Shown here: positions 61,491 to 64,000 of the stretch, one piece after another
How positions within the stretch are numbered: position 1 is the first letter of the stretch
Layout: each line of letters begins with the position of its first letter
Assembly: GCA_020160935.1 (NCBI GenBank)
Contig: JAIUPL010000009.1
Coordinates: forward strand, 62,001 to 126,000
From: Bacteroidota bacterium
GTDB taxonomy: Bacteria; Bacteroidota; Bacteroidia; Chitinophagales; Saprospiraceae
Direction: 5' to 3'
DNA: 64,000 nucleotides
The notes under the pieces: model-generated
Databases searched by the model: none
Seen by the model: only the letters and a program-made list of their open reading frames with translations
Told to the model about the DNA's origin: nothing
Translations under genes and position numbers: made by a program

Positions 61491-61606
61491 TGCTGACAAA
61501 GATAAAGCGCTTTGTGTATAACTTACAAGAAGATTGAAAAAAAACTTCAAAAAAAATTTGTGATGCCGTGGTCAATATTGAGAAAAATAAAAAAATCTTT
61601 GGGCGT

Positions 61607-61640
61607 ATGATTTGGCAAATAAAAAAAATAGCCAAATCAT
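61607..61640. repeat. 10-bp inverted repeat ahead of the M28 gene
   Basis: ATGATTTGGC (61607-61616), 14-nt A-rich loop, GCCAAATCAT (61631-61640), exact arms. It lies 61 bp before the ATG at 61702 and may be an operator. Confidence 0.6.
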
Positions 61641-61701
61641 GTTCTCGAAACCAAGAAAATACACCCCTGCCGATAAAACATAATTTTATTTGTTTCAAAA
61701 A

Positions 61702-63120
61702 ATGAAGAATTTCAGGTTATCTGGCACCTACAGGTGTTTTTGGCTGCTTACCCTTATTGTTTTTTTTACACACCCTGTGGAAAACGCTGCACAAACGGCC
61801 GCACAGGACCCCGACGCGTTATTTTTGGATAAAATATACGATCAGGCGCTGACCGACGGCCGCTGCTACAAGTGGCTCGAACACCTCAGTCTGAAAATCG
61901 GGCATCGTATCAGTGGCAGCCCGGCTGCCGAAAAAGCCGTCAACTGGACGCGTTCGGTGCTCGACACCATGGGTTTCGACTCTGTCTGGCTACAACCCTG
62001 CATGGTGCCACACTGGGTGCGTGGCCAGGCCGAACAGGTACGGGTACTGGGCTCGCGCCGATATGGTACATTTCCCCTGGCGGCGCTGGCACTGGGCGGT
62101 TCTGTCGGTGGCAATGTAAAAGCGGAGGTCGTGGAAGTGACAGGTATCGAGCAACTGGAAGCCCTTGGAACCAAAGGATTGCGCGGCAAAATTGTATTCT
62201 TCAACCGCCCGATGGATCCTACCCAAATCCGCACCTTCGATGCCTACCGACTCGCCGTCGACCAGCGCGTGGCCGGTGCAGCACAGGCAGCCAAATACGG
62301 CGCGGTCGCAGTACTGGTGCGCAGCATGAGCCTTCGCCTCGACAATTTTCCGCACACAGGCAGCCTGCACTACGATACGGCTTATGCCAAAATTCCGGCG
62401 GCCGCCATCAGTACCATGGCTGCTGAAAAACTAAGCGAGGTATTGAAAACCGACGGCCGCGCTACTGTATCCCTTCGCATGAACTGTCGTACCCTGCCCG
62501 ATGTGCTTTCTTACAATGTGATCGGGGAAATACGCGGCTCGGAGCGCCCGCAAGAGCTTATCCTGGTGGGTGGGCACCTCGACAGTTGGGACGTGGGCCA
62601 TGGCGCACACGACGATGGCGCAGGTACCATGCAGAGTATGGAAGTGCTGCGCCTGCTGCGGAAATGTGGCTACCAGCCGCGGCGTACCATCCGCTGTGTG
62701 TTGTTTATGAATGAGGAAAACGGCTTGCGCGGGGGCAAAAAATACGCAGAAGAAGCCGCCCGGAAAGGAGAATTTCACCTGGCTGCCATTGAAAGCGATG
62801 CCGGTGGTTTTACGCCACGCGGATTTAGTTTTGAAGGAGATTCATCCGTTTTTGCCGCATTTTTTGAAAAAGTACAGGCCCTTGAAACATTTTTCAAGCC
62901 CTATGGCCTGCAGTTTGTAAAAGGCGGCTCCGGAGCCGACATTGGCCCGCTGCGCGACTTGAAAGGTTTGCTTAGCGGTTATATGCCCGATTCACAGCGC
63001 TATTTCGATTATCACCATACGGCAGACGATACTTTTGACAAGGTAAACAAACGCGAACTGGAACTCGGCGCAGCCAGCATGACAGCCCTGGTGTACCTGC
63101 TGGATAAATACGGCTTGTAA
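61702..63120 (+). CDS. M28 family peptidase, exported (second copy)
   Basis: A 472-residue exported metallopeptidase with a signal peptide (about 1-32). A PA-like insert (about 120-260) precedes the M28 domain. Metal-binding residues are in VGGHLDSWDVGHGAHDDGAG, LFMNEENGLRGG and IESDAGG, and the last ligand is in FDYHHTADDTFDKV. It has the layout of exported carboxypeptidase/aminopeptidase enzymes of the family. It starts at 61702 and ends at a long hairpin. It is distinct from the M28 gene at 49363. Confidence 0.9.
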   Translation: MKNFRLSGTYRCFWLLTLIVFFTHPVENAAQTAAQDPDALFLDKIYDQALTDGRCYKWLEHLSLKIGHRISGSPAAEKAVNWTRSVLDTMGFDSVWLQPCMVPHWVRGQAEQVRVLGSRRYGTFPLAALALGGSVGGNVKAEVVEVTGIEQLEALGTKGLRGKIVFFNRPMDPTQIRTFDAYRLAVDQRVAGAAQAAKYGAVAVLVRSMSLRLDNFPHTGSLHYDTAYAKIPAAAISTMAAEKLSEVLKTDGRATVSLRMNCRTLPDVLSYNVIGEIRGSERPQELILVGGHLDSWDVGHGAHDDGAGTMQSMEVLRLLRKCGYQPRRTIRCVLFMNEENGLRGGKKYAEEAARKGEFHLAAIESDAGGFTPRGFSFEGDSSVFAAFFEKVQALETFFKPYGLQFVKGGSGADIGPLRDLKGLLSGYMPDSQRYFDYHHTADDTFDKVNKRELELGAASMTALVYLLDKYGL

Positions 63121-63121
63121 T

Positions 63122-63178
63122 AACTGTTTTAAAACCCCTGGCGAGGCCTTTCCGCCTCGTCAGGGGTTTTAAAACAGT
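63122..63178. repeat. Family D hairpin after the M28 gene
   Basis: Arms of about 25 nt: AACTGTTTTAAAACCCCT, then CGAGGC, and the complement GCCTCG, AGGGGTTTTAAAACAGTT. It shares its outer part with the palindrome at 47295-47318. It could be a terminator or processing site of the M28 gene. Confidence 0.85.
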
Positions 63179-63213
63179 TTCTAAAAACTGCGCATTGCTG
63201 TGGTTGCATACGC

Positions 63214-63221
63214 TACTTTTG
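63214..63221 (+). promoter_or_regulatory. Candidate -7 box of the TPR gene
   Basis: TACTTTTG with TTG at 63195-63197 (16-nt spacer), about 67 nt before the ATG at 63288. A CGAAGCCGAACG stretch lies between box and start. Confidence 0.5.
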
Positions 63222-63287
63222 CAGCGATGGATGCTGAGGCGAAGCCGAACGATCCTTCCAAAAAATAATATCGCTTTTTTACTACGT

Positions 63288-64000
63288 ATGCCCAAATTTC
63301 GAATACTCTGCCTGGCCGGCATACTGCTGGTTCTGCCTTTTGTGGTGCACGCACAAAAGCCGGCTGATATTAAACGCAATGCCGAACGTGCCTACAACAA
63401 CGCTCACTGGCAGGAAGCCCAGCAACTGTTCAGTCAGTACCAATCGCTCAAGCCCGGCGAAACAGATGTGCTCACCAAACTCGGCATTTCCTATTACCAC
63501 CTGCACACCGCCGACAAGGCGCGGCAGTTGCTGGAATATGTAGCCACCCGTTATCCCGACAGCAAAGACCCCGATCTGTTTTTCTACCTGGCCCGTACCC
63601 TGCATGCACAAGCCGAATATGAAAAAGCCATAGGAGCCTACAAGGCATTTATGCGGGTAGCGCCTGCCAATCATCCTTTGCGCGCCGGAACCCCCGACAA
63701 CATCCGACGTTGCCTGAGCGGACTTACCATGGGCAGTAATGATGCGGTAGCGCTGGTAGAAAACCTCGGCAATCGGGTCAATTCCGCGGGCGACGAATTT
63801 GCGCCGCTGGTTTCCATCAACCACGCCGACCGTATGTATTACTCGGCCGCCAGAGAAGGCTGTGTAGGCGGCCGCCGCAACGATCAGGGTTACGAAGACG
63901 CTGAAAAAGGGCATTGGTGCAGTGATATTTTTGCTGCCCAATACCAAACCTCCGGCTGGGAAACCACCGGCAATATGGGAGGACTGCTCAATACTTCGCG
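63288..64000 (+). CDS. Exported TPR/PD40-type protein (3' end outside window)
   Basis: The first 237 codons of a longer gene. A signal peptide (MPKFRILCLAGILLVLPFVVHAQ) is followed by TPR-like helices (NAERAYNNAHWQEAQQLFSQY, KLGISYYHLHTADKARQLLEY, YLARTLHAQAEYEKAIGAYKAF) and the start of a PD40-like region (VNSAGDEFAPLVSINHADRMYYSAAREG). This order recalls the PorE/OmpA-type envelope proteins of Bacteroidota, linked to type IX secretion; the OmpA part, if present, is outside the window. The stop is not seen. Confidence 0.78.
   Translation, partial: MPKFRILCLAGILLVLPFVVHAQKPADIKRNAERAYNNAHWQEAQQLFSQYQSLKPGETDVLTKLGISYYHLHTADKARQLLEYVATRYPDSKDPDLFFYLARTLHAQAEYEKAIGAYKAFMRVAPANHPLRAGTPDNIRRCLSGLTMGSNDAVALVENLGNRVNSAGDEFAPLVSINHADRMYYSAAREGCVGGRRNDQGYEDAEKGHWCSDIFAAQYQTSGWETTGNMGGLLNTS

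Larger units (their letters stand above)
61292..61701. other. Long leader region: candidate sRNA, AT-rich stretch and inverted repeat
   Basis: No gene is seen in this 410-bp region. It holds a minus-strand promoter-like box (61497-61504), a hairpin with a T-run (61403-61443) and an inverted repeat (61607-61640). Confidence 0.5.

Noticed and set aside
1-64000. tRNA or rRNA genes
   Set aside because: No cloverleaf-like sequence, T-loop motif or rRNA signature was noticed by eye. A covariance search would be decisive.
1-64000. A transposase or reverse transcriptase that could move the hairpins
   Set aside because: None of the genes in the window has such a domain; if one exists it is elsewhere in the genome.

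Overview
The window (about 52-53% GC by eye) reads as chromosomal DNA of a Bacteroidota bacterium, most likely from the Saprospiraceae/Chitinophagales side; the rank below phylum is inference. Support comes from a type IX secretion sorting domain (34360-34668), Bacteroidota-specific families (DUF5606, DUF3098, DUF779 beside an aldehyde dehydrogenase), the ftsX-DUF3098-uppP gene order, the lack of Shine-Dalgarno sequences, and TAnnTTTG -7 promoter boxes ahead of many starts. No rRNA, tRNA, prophage, CRISPR array or transposase was seen.

Layout. 1-4.5 kb: aldehyde dehydrogenase (5' end outside the window), DUF779, aminopeptidase C-like protease, double-OmpA protein. 4.7-10.5 kb: sodium:solute symporter, GH1 beta-glucosidase, riboflavin synthase, DUF937 and HD proteins. 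10.7-17.5 kb: a 1021-residue peptidase/TolB/beta-barrel protein, a UbiA-like membrane protein, a small barrel protein, lipA and a TIGR02757 gene. 17.5-22.5 kb: SDR, MlaE permease, a cysteine-free double-glycine-leader peptide, a helical protein and a LytTR regulator. 22.5-32.8 kb: CBS/CorC protein, uppP, DUF3098, ftsX, MsbA-like ABC exporter, lipoproteins, biotin carrier, SpoIIE phosphatase, frr. 32.9-40.4 kb: DUF5606, a glycosyltransferase, a minimal T9SS protein, an exported Hcp-like protein, an AT-rich nucleotidyltransferase module, hppA, a PafA-like phosphatase. 40.5-52 kb: GH2, GabD-like dehydrogenase, MFS and MFP transporters, a second glycosyltransferase, LptG, M28 peptidase, cyclase, zinc peptidase. 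52-64 kb: SH3-bearing subtilase, hutU, DUF2071, SMUG2, DPP4-like peptidase, SRPBCC protein, a second M28 peptidase and a TPR protein cut by the window end. The set suits an aerobic degrader of proteins, peptides and oligosaccharides.

The most unusual feature is not a gene. Twenty-two intergenic inverted repeats, about 3 kb in all, sit between genes, usually touching or containing a stop codon. Most are long hairpins whose arms are degenerate short tandem repeats (7-10 nt units) around a family core, and the two arms of one copy match each other better than they match other copies. At least four large families occur, and one copy (52112-52318) joins the core of one family to different arms. 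I know of no published description of this architecture. It is not explained by simple terminators, because ordinary U-tract terminators exist separately at 22362-22400, 34687-34740 and 36263-36315.

Other points of interest are a LytTR regulator and a leader-peptide gene sharing a 14-nt upstream motif, a candidate small RNA at about 61403-61490 on the minus strand, and the AT-rich two-gene module at 35338-36262.
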